Below are positions 33,153 through 41,809 of a stretch of DNA of 55,488 bases, in pieces. The notes under the pieces were generated by a model. The model did no database searches. It was not told the DNA's origin and saw only the letters and a list, made by a program, of their open reading frames with translations. Positions within the stretch are counted from its first letter, which is position 1. Each line of letters opens with the position of its first letter. Position numbers and translations under genes: made by a program. The stretch is from Streptomyces malaysiense. Its GTDB lineage: Bacteria > Actinomycetota > Actinomycetes > Streptomycetales > Streptomycetaceae. The stretch covers positions 1 to 55,488 of the forward strand of contig NZ_LBDA02000041.1 of assembly GCF_000980885.2 (NCBI RefSeq), written 5' to 3'.

Positions 33153-34127
33153 ATGACCGACAGCATCGTGGCCGGCCGCCCCACGGCCGCCACCCACGCT
33201 CCCGGCAGGCTGCGCGTCTACGCGCGGCTCGGCAAGCTGGACGTGTACGACTACTACCTCGGCATCTTCCTCGCCCTGACCGCCGCCCTGTTCCCGCTCG
33301 ACGGCTTCACCGCCCGCAAGGCGCTGGTCCTGGCGCTGTTCCTGGCCGGGGAGGTCGCCGTACTGATGGCGATGGTCGCCCTGGACGACGTCACCGGATT
33401 CCGCGACGGCAGCGACCTCGCCAACTACGGTCCCGACAACCCGCTGCGCGGCAAGGCGCGCAAACCCCTGGTCGCCGGGGCGCTGACGGTGCCCCAGGCG
33501 CTGCGCTTCGCCTGGACCTGTGCCGTGGCGGGCGCGCTGCTGTGGACGGCGGCCTGCGCGCTCGCCCCGCACCGCCCGCTGTGGGCGCTCCTCGCCGCGG
33601 GCGCCCTGCTCGCGGTGTCCCTCCAGTACTCGTACGGTCTGAAGATCAGTTACCACGGCTTCCAGGAGGCGTTCCTCGTCGCCCTCGGCGCCGTGCTGGT
33701 GATCGTCCCGTACGGCCTGCTGACGGGCGAGTTCGCCGGCTTCGTGATGGTGCAGGCGGTGCTGTTCGGGTTCGGCCCGCTGATGTTCGGCGTGTACTCC
33801 AACACCAACGACGTCGAGGGCGACCGCGCCGTGGGCCGTCCCACCGTGGCCGCGCTGGTCTCGGAGCGGGGCAACGCCGTCTTCATCGGGGCGCTGTCGG
33901 CCACCGAGTTCCTCATCGGCGCGCTCGCCTCGCTCACCGGCGCGGCCCCCTCGTGGTTCGTGCTGCTGATGCTCCCCGCGACCGCGCTGCGCGCCCGCCA
34001 GTATCTGACCGGTTTCGTCCGCGGCGACATCATGACCGCCCGCCGGACCGGCTTCACCGTGCACCGCCTCGCCGTGGTGCTGATGACCGCGGCCAACCTC
34101 CTCGTCGGCTGGGAGGCCACCCGATGA
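33153..34127 (+). CDS. UbiA-family membrane prenyltransferase
   Basis: 324 residues with about eight to nine membrane helices. Both magnesium-diphosphate motifs are present: D78-D79 to D85/D88 in ALDDVTGFRDGSD, and NTNDVEGDR (Asn219-Asp220 to Asp224). KPLVAGALT between them is a UbiA hallmark. The enzyme transfers a prenyl (or, in the DprE-pathway branch, a pentosyl) group between a polyprenyl diphosphate and an acceptor in the membrane. The acceptor could be the aromatic or sugar unit made by the cluster. AAAAGG precedes the ATG, and the stop overlaps the FAD oxidoreductase start as ATGA. Confidence 0.87.
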   Translation: MTDSIVAGRPTAATHAPGRLRVYARLGKLDVYDYYLGIFLALTAALFPLDGFTARKALVLALFLAGEVAVLMAMVALDDVTGFRDGSDLANYGPDNPLRGKARKPLVAGALTVPQALRFAWTCAVAGALLWTAACALAPHRPLWALLAAGALLAVSLQYSYGLKISYHGFQEAFLVALGAVLVIVPYGLLTGEFAGFVMVQAVLFGFGPLMFGVYSNTNDVEGDRAVGRPTVAALVSERGNAVFIGALSATEFLIGALASLTGAAPSWFVLLMLPATALRARQYLTGFVRGDIMTARRTGFTVHRLAVVLMTAANLLVGWEATR

Positions 34128-35494
34128 CACCCGAACTGGACGTCGCCGTCGTCGGCGCGGGCATCGCCGGACTGACCGCCGCCCACGAACTGCGCCGCGC
34201 CGGACTCTCCGTCCGCGTCTACGAGCGACTCCCCGACGTGGGCGGCCGCATGCGCAGCCTGCGCCACGAGGGCTGGACGGTGGACACCGGCGCCGAACAG
34301 GTCGCCTCCCACGGCTACCGGGCCACCTGGGAACTGCTGCGCCGCCTCGGCGTCACCCCCGCCGACGTGCCCCGGGCCGGCGGCGGGGTGGCCGTCTGGC
34401 GCGGCGGCCGCGCCCGTCCGGGCGTGGGAGAACGCTCGGCCGTGCTCACCGGCGCCGGACTCTCCCTCCGCGCCCGCCGCGACCTGGCCGCCCTCACCGC
34501 CTGGTGCGGCCGTCGGCGCGCCTGCTTCGACGGCGACCACCCCGAGCGCACCCCGCTGGGCGCCACCACCGTCCGCGAGGCGACCGCGCGCTACCACCGA
34601 GACCTGCACGACTATCTCTTCCAGCCCCTCGCAGGCTGCTTCTTCGGCTGGGACACCGCACGCTCGGCGGCCGCCCCCCTGGTCAGCCTGCTGCTGGAGG
34701 CCGGACCCCCGACCACCTGGCGCACCTACCGGCAGGGCATGGACTTCCTCGCCCGCCGGCTCGCCGCCGGGACCGAGGTCGTCACCGGGCGCACCGTGCA
34801 CGAGGTGGTCGACGCGGGCGGGCACGCCGTCCTGCGCTGCGACGACGGTGAGGTCAGGGCGCGGGCCGCGGTGCTCGCCGTACCCGCACCCGTCGCGGCG
34901 GCCCTGCGCCCCGAGGCCCCGGCCGACGAAAGGCCGTTCCTCACCGCCTGCGCCTTCACCCCGACGCTGAAGGTCAGCTGCCTGCTGGACCGCCCGCTCG
35001 CCCCGGCCGCCCGGCGTCCGGTGCACATCCTGCTCACCCCGGCCGCCGAGGAACAACTGCTCGCCGGCGTCGTCGTCGACCACGCCAAGGACCCAGGCCG
35101 CGCCCCCGACGGCCGCGGCCTCGTCACCCTCGTGGCCGCCCCGCGCCAGGTTCCCGGACTCCTCGACGCCGACCCGGACGAGGCCGCCGGCCTGCTGGTC
35201 CACGCGGCCGAACGCTACGTCCCCGGCATCGGCGCCGCCCGCCGCCACCACTTCACGCACGGCTTCCGCGACGGCCTGCCCGAAGCCACCCCGGCGGCCC
35301 TCGCCGAACGCACCGCCTTCCTGGAGCGGCCGGTACGCGCCGTCGAGTACGCGGGCGACTGGGTGATGCTGCGCCCCGCTTCCGAAGGCGCCGTCCGCGC
35401 GGGGGCGCTCGCCGCGTCCCGCGTCCTGAGCAGGATCGGCCGGCCCCGACCGGCCGGCCCCGACCGACTGGAGAACACCGTTGCGACCGCATGA
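34124..35494 (+). CDS. FAD-dependent oxidoreductase (protoporphyrinogen oxidase/amine oxidase fold)
   Basis: 456 residues. The dinucleotide-binding start VAVVGAGIAGLTAAHELRRAGLSVRVYER and GGRMRS belong to the HemG/phytoene desaturase/amine oxidase superfamily. The C-terminal FAD contact VEYAGDWVMLRPASEGAVRAGALAASRVL is present. Such enzymes desaturate or oxidise C-C or C-N bonds and often act on lipophilic substrates. Following a UbiA gene with overlap, it may oxidise the prenylated intermediate (inference). Its stop overlaps the start region of the ligase gene. Confidence 0.83.
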   Translation: MTPELDVAVVGAGIAGLTAAHELRRAGLSVRVYERLPDVGGRMRSLRHEGWTVDTGAEQVASHGYRATWELLRRLGVTPADVPRAGGGVAVWRGGRARPGVGERSAVLTGAGLSLRARRDLAALTAWCGRRRACFDGDHPERTPLGATTVREATARYHRDLHDYLFQPLAGCFFGWDTARSAAAPLVSLLLEAGPPTTWRTYRQGMDFLARRLAAGTEVVTGRTVHEVVDAGGHAVLRCDDGEVRARAAVLAVPAPVAAALRPEAPADERPFLTACAFTPTLKVSCLLDRPLAPAARRPVHILLTPAAEEQLLAGVVVDHAKDPGRAPDGRGLVTLVAAPRQVPGLLDADPDEAAGLLVHAAERYVPGIGAARRHHFTHGFRDGLPEATPAALAERTAFLERPVRAVEYAGDWVMLRPASEGAVRAGALAASRVLSRIGRPRPAGPDRLENTVATA

Positions 35495-37052
35495 CATGGG
35501 CACCCTCTTCGACGAGGCCGCGGCGGCCGGCGCCCGTACCGTGTTCCACCTGGACCGGCCCCTCGACATCGCCCCGGACGCCGGAACCCGCTGGAGCGTC
35601 CCGGAACTCGCGGACCTCGTCCGGGTGACCGCCGACCGGCTGGCGACCGCCGGAGTACGGGCGGGGGACCGGGTGGCGATCGTCAAGGACAACCACTGGG
35701 ACTACGACCTGCTCGCCTGCGCCGCCGTCCGCGTCGGCGCCGTCCCCGCGCTGCTGTCCGCCCGGCTGGAGCCGCAGACCCTGCGCACCCTGCTGGAACG
35801 GCTGCGCCCGGCCGCGCTCGTCACCACCTCCGCGCTGCTCGCCCACTGCCCGGCCGGGGCTGCACCGGTCCGCGTCACCCTCGACGCCGAGGTCCCCGGA
35901 GCCGTCCACCTGGCCGCGCTGGACGCCACCCGGCCCTGCCCACCGGTACGACGCTCCGACGGCGACCCCCTCGTCATCCACCACACCTCGGGCACGACCG
36001 GGGTGCCCAAGCTGGTCGTCCACTCCACCCGCACCCTCGTGCACAAACTCGCCCGCTTCGAGGCGGTGCGCTACCCGGGCATCGGCATCCGCCGCGACGA
36101 CGTCCTGCTCAACGCCAGCGCCTACGCCCACGGCCGGACCTTCTGCTGGACGGCGGTGGTCCTCTCGACGCCGCCCGCCGAGGTCGTCGTGCTCAGCGGC
36201 GACGACCCCGACACCGCCGACCCGCTGCTGCGGGCCCACCCGCCCACCGTCGCCGAGGCGCTGCCCGCCACCTACGTCAGGCTGCGGCCGCTCACCACCC
36301 GCCTGGACAACCCCTTCCGGCGGGTCCGCCTCTACATCAGCACCTACGACGCCGTCCATCCGCCCGCCCTGCGTGCCTATCTGACGGCGACCCGCCACCC
36401 CCGCCCGGTGTGGATGCAGGGCTGGGGCCAGACCGAGACCGGACCGCTGACCTTCCGCTTCCACACCCGGCGCGCCACGCTCGCGCCGGTCGCGGGGGCC
36501 ACGGCACGCCGGCTGGGCCGCCCGGTGCCGGGCCGGACCCGGCTGCGCGCCGTGGACCCGGAAACCCTGCGCCCGGTACGGCGCGGCCGCCCCGGCCTGC
36601 TCCTGGTGCGCACCGCCGCCCTCGCCCTCGGCTACCTCGCCGAGGACGAACGCTGGGACGCCAAACGCGTCGGCGAGTGGTGGTCCACCGGCGACATCGG
36701 CGTGCTCCACCGCGACGGCAGCGTCAGCGTCCTGGACCGTGAGGTCGACAGCGTGCCCGGCCTGAGCTGCCTGCGGACCGAGGACCTGCTGGAGGAACGG
36801 CTGCCCGAGGCCCTGGAATGCGTGGTCCTCGGCGGCACCGACGGCGATCCGCTGCCCGTCGTGGTCACCGCCGACGGCCGACTGGACCCGGGCGCCTGGA
36901 AAGAGGCCACGAACGGCCTACCGACGCTGCGTGAACCGGCCGTCCTCACCTGGGACGATGTGCCCCGCACCGGCACCGGCAAGGTCCGCCGGGCCGCCCT
37001 GGCGCGACGCCTCACCGGCACCGGGCCGGCGGGCACCGGACGCTGGACCTGA
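35481..37052 (+). CDS. AMP-forming acyl-CoA ligase/acyl-adenylate synthetase 1
   Basis: 523 residues from the TTG. Core motifs are HHTSGTTGVPKLVVHS (A3), GWGQTETGP (A5) and STGDIGVLHRDG (A7), with the catalytic Lys in RTGTGKVRRAAL near the end (A10). It activates a carboxylic acid as adenylate and then probably as CoA thioester. TTG at 35481 has GGAG seven bases upstream; ATG at 35496 is the alternative and overlaps nothing. The N-terminus overlaps the FAD gene by 14 bp. The substrate pocket cannot be read reliably by eye. Confidence 0.87.
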   Translation: MRPHDMGTLFDEAAAAGARTVFHLDRPLDIAPDAGTRWSVPELADLVRVTADRLATAGVRAGDRVAIVKDNHWDYDLLACAAVRVGAVPALLSARLEPQTLRTLLERLRPAALVTTSALLAHCPAGAAPVRVTLDAEVPGAVHLAALDATRPCPPVRRSDGDPLVIHHTSGTTGVPKLVVHSTRTLVHKLARFEAVRYPGIGIRRDDVLLNASAYAHGRTFCWTAVVLSTPPAEVVVLSGDDPDTADPLLRAHPPTVAEALPATYVRLRPLTTRLDNPFRRVRLYISTYDAVHPPALRAYLTATRHPRPVWMQGWGQTETGPLTFRFHTRRATLAPVAGATARRLGRPVPGRTRLRAVDPETLRPVRRGRPGLLLVRTAALALGYLAEDERWDAKRVGEWWSTGDIGVLHRDGSVSVLDREVDSVPGLSCLRTEDLLEERLPEALECVVLGGTDGDPLPVVVTADGRLDPGAWKEATNGLPTLREPAVLTWDDVPRTGTGKVRRAALARRLTGTGPAGTGRWT

Positions 37053-37152
37053 CGGCCGCCGCCCCCGACCGACCGGTTCCCCGAACCATCGACTCCGTCC
37101 ACCGAAGGCCGCGTTGCGACCGGCCGCCCCCGCGACGAAAGGAGCCACCCGC

Positions 37153-37962
37153 ATGGCACCGCCGGCCCCCGCCAGCGCGGTATTCGGCAACGGCACCGCG
37201 CACAGCCGCGACCAGCACCGCTGCCTGGAGGCCGCCTACGACCCGGTGACCCTGCCCCGCCTGGCCGCCGCCGGCGTCGGGCCGGGCTGGCACTGCCTGG
37301 AGATCGGCGCGGGCGGCGGCAGCATCGCCCGCTGGCTGGCCGAGCGGGTCGCACCGGGCGGCTCGGTGCTCGCCACCGACCGCGACCCCCGCGACCTCGT
37401 CCCCGGCCCGGGGCTCGAGGTCGCGGCGCTCGACGTGGCCCGCGACCCGCTGCCCGAGGCGGCCTACGACCTGATCGTGGCGCGCCTGGTGCTCCAGCAC
37501 GTGCCCGCCCGCGACGCCGTCCTGCCCCGCCTCGTACGAGCCCTGCGGCCCGGCGGACTGCTCCAGATCGACGAGATCGACGCCTCCTACGAGCCCCCGC
37601 TGCTGACCCCGGACGCGGCGGCCGAGGCACTGTACGTCCGCTTCCTGCGGGCCAAGTCGGCCGCGATGCGCGCGGCGGGCGGCGACCCGCACTGGGGACG
37701 CCGCGTGCCCGCGGCGCTGCGCGCGGCGGGGCTGACCGGCATCGACGTCCACGCGCACATCGGCGTCCGCCACGCCCAGGACCCCGGCCTGGGGCTCCAG
37801 TCGAACCACACCCGCAACCTCCGCGACCGGCTGGTCGAGCAGGGTATGACCGACGAAGAGCTGGACCGGGTGCGGCGGTTGATGCGGGACCCCGCGTTCC
37901 GTGCCGCCTCCAGCGTCTTCTACTCGGTGCGGGGCCGCAGGCCCGGCGAGGGGGACAGGTGA
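37153..37962 (+). CDS. Class I SAM-dependent methyltransferase
   Basis: 269 residues. Motif I LEIGAGGGSIARWLAERV (about 47-64), the acidic loop SVLATDRDPRDLV, motif IV AAYDLIVARLVLQHVPARD and motif V ALRPGGLLQIDEID are all in order. Small-molecule C-, N- or O-methyltransferases of natural-product pathways look like this. AAAGGAGCCACCCGC gives the ATG at 37153 a strong ribosome site, and the stop overlaps the CoA-transferase start as GTGA. It could methylate the acyl, aromatic or amino part of the product. Confidence 0.87.
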   Translation: MAPPAPASAVFGNGTAHSRDQHRCLEAAYDPVTLPRLAAAGVGPGWHCLEIGAGGGSIARWLAERVAPGGSVLATDRDPRDLVPGPGLEVAALDVARDPLPEAAYDLIVARLVLQHVPARDAVLPRLVRALRPGGLLQIDEIDASYEPPLLTPDAAAEALYVRFLRAKSAAMRAAGGDPHWGRRVPAALRAAGLTGIDVHAHIGVRHAQDPGLGLQSNHTRNLRDRLVEQGMTDEELDRVRRLMRDPAFRAASSVFYSVRGRRPGEGDR

Positions 37963-39707
37963 GTCCGCGCACCGCCGTGCCGCCGGTGGTCGCCGCCGCC
38001 GTCGCCGACCGGTTGCTGCGGCACTGTGCACCGGGTGCCCCCGAGGCGCGCCCCACCCTCGACTGGGCCGGCCCGGTCGCCCTGGACCTGCCGGACGAGC
38101 GTGCCGTCCAGGCCGCCTGCGGGCTCATGCACATCCACGGCCGGGCCACCGGCGGCCCGGCCCCGCTCGCCGTCGACTACGCCTCGGTGGTGGCCGGGGT
38201 CCTCGCCGCCCAGGGCGTCACCGCCGCCGGGATCGCCCGCGCCCGCGGACTGGACCTGCGCGAGGTGCGGACCTCGGTCGCGCAGGCGGCACTGCTGGCG
38301 GCCGGCCAGTACCTGGCCGCCGCCACGGCCCGCGCGGGGGACGGCCCGCCCGAGCCGGCGCCGGCGGCGGAACCGAACGCGCGCGGGCTCGCGACCCTGG
38401 AGACGGCCGACGGCGCCCGGGTGGAACTGGAGACCCTCGACCCGTCGGCCTGGCGGGAGTTCTGGACCCGGCTCGGCGTACCGTCCGCCGTCGCGGGCCG
38501 CGGCTGGCTGCCCTTCCAGCAGCGATTCGCCACCGCCGTCTGCCCGTTGCCCGACGAACTGCGCGCGGCCGCCCGCCGCCGGACCCTGCCGGACCTGCGG
38601 GCCGCCGCGTACCACACCGGCGTCAGCCTGCTCACCCTCGGCGCCGACCCCGCCCCGGCCGTCCACCCCGAACCCTGGCGGCTCACCCCCGCCCCGGCCG
38701 GCCCCCCGGTTCCCCGGCGGCGGACCCCCGCACCGGCGCACCCGCGCACCGGTGTGCCCGCGCCGCGCACCGGCGGTGTCCCGCCCCTGCCGCTCACGGG
38801 CCTGCGGGTGGTCGAGTCCACACGCCGGGTGCAGGGCCCCCTCGCCGGACACGTCCTGGGGATGCTGGGCGCCGAGGTGATCCGGATCGAGCCCCCGGGC
38901 GGCGACCCGATGCGCTGGCTGCCACCGCTGGCCGCGGACACCTCGGCCCGGTTCACGGCCCTGAACGCGGGCAAGCGGGTCGTCGAGGCCGATCTCACGA
39001 CCGCGCGGGGCCGGGAGACGGTACGCGCGCTGGCCGCCGGTGCCGACGCCTTCGTGCACAACTGGGCCCCCGGCAGGGCCGGCCGGCTCGGGCTCGACGC
39101 CCCTGATCTGCTGGCCGACCGCCCCGCCCTGGTGTACGCCTGGGCCTCCGGCTTCGGCGACACCCTCGGCGACCGCCCGCCCCTGGGCACCGACTACCTC
39201 GCCCAGGTGCACAGCGGACTCGCCGCCGCCGTACGCCCCGCCGACGAGCCCCCGGCCCCCTCCCTGATGACCCTCACCGACGTGCTCGGCGGGCTGGTGT
39301 GCGCCCAGGGTGTGCTGGCCGCGCTGGCGCACCGGGAACGGACCGGTCGGGGCGGCCGCGTCGACTCCAGTCTGGTCTCCGCCGCCGCGCTGATCCCGCG
39401 TCCCGCGCGGCGGGTCCGCTGGACGCCACTGGACCGTCCCCTGCGCACCGCGGACGGCCACCTGTACCTCGGCCCCGAGGCCCGCGCGGACCCCGGGAGG
39501 GCGCGCCGCCTGCTGGACCGCGCCGACCGGTCCCGCCTCACCACCGGCGAGTGGACGCACCGCCTGGCCGAAGCGGGCCTGACCGCGACCCCCGTACACA
39601 CCGACCTGGCCGCCCTGGCGGACGACCCCGCCTTCGAGGCGGCCGTCGCACCACCGGACACGGCCGTCGGCCACGCCCGACCGCACGCGCCCTGGGAGTT
39701 CGCATGA
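37959..39707 (+). CDS. Double-length CaiB/BaiF-type class III CoA-transferase
   Basis: 582 residues, against about 400 for the family. The C-terminal part (about 265-580) is a standard CaiB domain: LTGLRVVESTRRVQGPLAGHVLGMLGAEVIRIEPPGGDPMR, FTALNAGKRVVEADL, and the catalytic Asp in GTDYLAQVHSG. The N-terminal 225 residues look like a second, partial CaiB unit (AVDYASVVAGVLAAQGV, then WREFWTRLGV). The two are joined by a Pro-rich linker rich in PAPAHP. CaiB enzymes normally work as interlocked dimers, so this may be a fused pseudo-dimer. It would move CoA between acids next to two ligases. GTG start overlaps the methyltransferase stop. Confidence 0.8.
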   Translation: MSPRTAVPPVVAAAVADRLLRHCAPGAPEARPTLDWAGPVALDLPDERAVQAACGLMHIHGRATGGPAPLAVDYASVVAGVLAAQGVTAAGIARARGLDLREVRTSVAQAALLAAGQYLAAATARAGDGPPEPAPAAEPNARGLATLETADGARVELETLDPSAWREFWTRLGVPSAVAGRGWLPFQQRFATAVCPLPDELRAAARRRTLPDLRAAAYHTGVSLLTLGADPAPAVHPEPWRLTPAPAGPPVPRRRTPAPAHPRTGVPAPRTGGVPPLPLTGLRVVESTRRVQGPLAGHVLGMLGAEVIRIEPPGGDPMRWLPPLAADTSARFTALNAGKRVVEADLTTARGRETVRALAAGADAFVHNWAPGRAGRLGLDAPDLLADRPALVYAWASGFGDTLGDRPPLGTDYLAQVHSGLAAAVRPADEPPAPSLMTLTDVLGGLVCAQGVLAALAHRERTGRGGRVDSSLVSAAALIPRPARRVRWTPLDRPLRTADGHLYLGPEARADPGRARRLLDRADRSRLTTGEWTHRLAEAGLTATPVHTDLAALADDPAFEAAVAPPDTAVGHARPHAPWEFA

Positions 39708-41386
39708 CCGTCGCCCCCGCCACCCTCCCCGCGGCCCGGGGCGGACACCTGGCGTGGACCTCACGCGCCGGTGTGGCCTTCCCCGACCTCGTGCCCCGGG
39801 CCCGGCGCCGGGCCTGGGTACACGAGGGCCTGTGCCCGGACGCCGGCCTGTACACGCTGTTCACCGCCCGGGTCCGGGAACACCCGGACCGCGCCGCCCT
39901 GGTGGACGACGCGGGGACGCTGACCTACGCGGCGCTGGGCGCCGAAGTCCGCCGTGCAGCGGCCCTGTTCGCCCGGACGGGCCTCGCCGCCGGGGACGTG
40001 GTGGCGCTGCGGCTGCCCGACGGGCGTGACGCCGTGGCCGCCGAACTCGCCGTGTACGCGCTCGGCGCGGTCGCCCTTCCGCTGCCGCCGAGCGGCGACG
40101 ACCGTGACACCCGGGCCCTGCTCGCCCGCTCCCGGGCCCGCGCCGCCGTCCTCGCCTCGGCCCGGCACGCCCAGGCGGTGACGGACCTTCCCCACCTGGT
40201 CTCCGTGTACGTCCCCGGACCGGACCACGCGAGCGCGCACGGCCTGCACCCGCCGCGGCCCCGCACCCCCGAGCCCTGGCAGCCGGGCCCGGTCGACCCC
40301 TACGGGCCCGCCCGTATCCTGGTGTCGTCCGGCTCCGAGACCGAGCCGAAGATGGTCGCCTACAGCCATCACGCCCTCGCGGGCGGCCGGGCCCGCTACG
40401 TCCGCGCCCTGCACCCGGACCCCTCGGTGCCGCCCCGCCACCTCGTCCTCGTCCCGCTGGCCTCCTCGTTCGGCTCCCTCGGCACACCGGTCACCCTCGC
40501 CGTCCTCGGCGGCACCCTGATCGTGTCGTCGCGGTTCGACCCGGCGGGCACGCTGCGGCTGATCGCCGACCACCGCCCCACCCATCTGTTCGCGGTGCCC
40601 ACCATGCTGCGCCGCATCGCCGACCTGCCGGCCCGGCCGGGCGAGGACACCTCGTCGTTGCGCGCCGTCGTCTCCAGCGGTGCCGCCCTGCCGCCCGCGA
40701 CCGCGGCGGCCTGCCGCCGGCGCTTCGGCCGCCCGGTGGTGACCGTCTACGGCTCCTCGGACGGCGTCAACTGCCATACGGCCGGGGAGAGCCGGCACCC
40801 GGGCGACAGCGCCGGCACCCCCGATCCCGAGGTCGCCCGCATCCGGATCACCGGCCCCGACGGCGCCCCGCTGCCCGCCGGCCGGCCCGGCCAGATCGAG
40901 GCATTGGGCCCGATGACACCCCTGTGCTACGTGAACTCGCCGGAGCTGAACGCCCGTTACCGCACCCCCGACGGCTGGGTGCGCACGGGTGACCTGGGCC
41001 GCCTGGACGAGCACGGCAGACTGCACGTCCTGGGCCGGCTCAAGCGCATCGTCGTACGCGGCGGGCTCAACATCAGCCTCGCCGAGGTGGAGCACGAACT
41101 GGGCGGCCATCCGTCCGTCGCCGAGGCGGTGTGCGTCCCGGTGCCCGACCCGGATCTCGGGGAACGCCTGTGCGCCTGTGTCCGTACGGCCCCCGGCACC
41201 CCCGCACCCACGCACGCCGACCTCACCGGGCACCTGCTGGCCCGCGGCCTGGGACGCCGGAAACTCCCCGAACTCCTGCTGCTGGTGGACGAGATGCCCC
41301 TCGGCGCCACCGGCAAGATCTGCCACCGGACGCTGACCGCGTGGGCGGCCCGGCAGCCGCACGGCGGCAGGCAGCCGGGGGAGTGA
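39704..41386 (+). CDS. AMP-forming acyl-CoA ligase/acyl-adenylate synthetase 2
   Basis: 560 residues, the last gene of the plus operon. The P-loop is altered: LVSSGSETEPKMVAYSHH in place of SGTTGxPK. The rest is regular: YGSSDGVNC (A5), RTGDLGRLDEHGRLHVLGRLK (A7-A8), RGGLNISLAEVE and GATGKICHRTL with the catalytic Lys (A10). Form and length match 2,3-dihydroxybenzoate or other aryl-acid ligases as well as medium-chain acyl-CoA ligases. ATG overlaps the CoA-transferase stop as ATGA. Two ligases plus a CoA-transferase in one operon suggest that more than one acid is activated. Confidence 0.85.
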   Translation: MTVAPATLPAARGGHLAWTSRAGVAFPDLVPRARRRAWVHEGLCPDAGLYTLFTARVREHPDRAALVDDAGTLTYAALGAEVRRAAALFARTGLAAGDVVALRLPDGRDAVAAELAVYALGAVALPLPPSGDDRDTRALLARSRARAAVLASARHAQAVTDLPHLVSVYVPGPDHASAHGLHPPRPRTPEPWQPGPVDPYGPARILVSSGSETEPKMVAYSHHALAGGRARYVRALHPDPSVPPRHLVLVPLASSFGSLGTPVTLAVLGGTLIVSSRFDPAGTLRLIADHRPTHLFAVPTMLRRIADLPARPGEDTSSLRAVVSSGAALPPATAAACRRRFGRPVVTVYGSSDGVNCHTAGESRHPGDSAGTPDPEVARIRITGPDGAPLPAGRPGQIEALGPMTPLCYVNSPELNARYRTPDGWVRTGDLGRLDEHGRLHVLGRLKRIVVRGGLNISLAEVEHELGGHPSVAEAVCVPVPDPDLGERLCACVRTAPGTPAPTHADLTGHLLARGLGRRKLPELLLLVDEMPLGATGKICHRTLTAWAARQPHGGRQPGE

Positions 41387-41576
41387 GGGCAGGGGCGGTA
41401 CTCGGGACGTCGTCGGAAGTCGTCGGCGGCACCGGAGCCCGCAGGGCCCGCCGCCGATCCGACGCCGCGGAGCCCCCGCACGCGCGGCACACCGGTCAGC
41501 ACGGACGGCGTGAACTCCCCACGGGCGGTCTCCGGCCCGCCGACGAGCCGGCCGCGGGCATCCCCGGTCCGGCACG

Positions 41577-41606
41577 GCCTGCCGTGCCTCCTCCGGCACG
41601 GCAGGC
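41577..41606. terminator. Perfect 12-bp stem-loop (first of two)
   Basis: GCCTGCCGTGCC-TCCTCC-GGCACGGCAGGC. It lies in the 423-bp gene-free gap between the last cluster gene (+) and the transpeptidase gene (-). Nothing else coding is seen in this gap. Confidence 0.75.
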
Positions 41607-41728
41607 AGCCGCCGGCAGCGCGCCTGTCGCGCCCGCCGGCCTCGGCGAACCGGCAGGCCATGACGTCACGCGGCCCCGCGAGAGTGCCTCCGGGTGTCAG
41701 GACCCGGGCGGCGATCCGGAATCCGGCG

Positions 41729-41758
41729 ACCGCCATGCCGAACCGGTGGCATGGCGGT
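41729..41758. terminator. Perfect 11-bp stem-loop between convergent genes
   Basis: ACCGCCATGCC-GAACCGGT-GGCATGGCGGT, 51 bp past the transpeptidase stop on the minus strand. It can end transcription from either side and marks the right border of the cluster. Confidence 0.8.
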
Positions 41759-41809
41759 CCCGGCCACCACGGCGTGCACGGCCCGGCGGAGCCGCCGGGC
41801 GGCGGTGCA

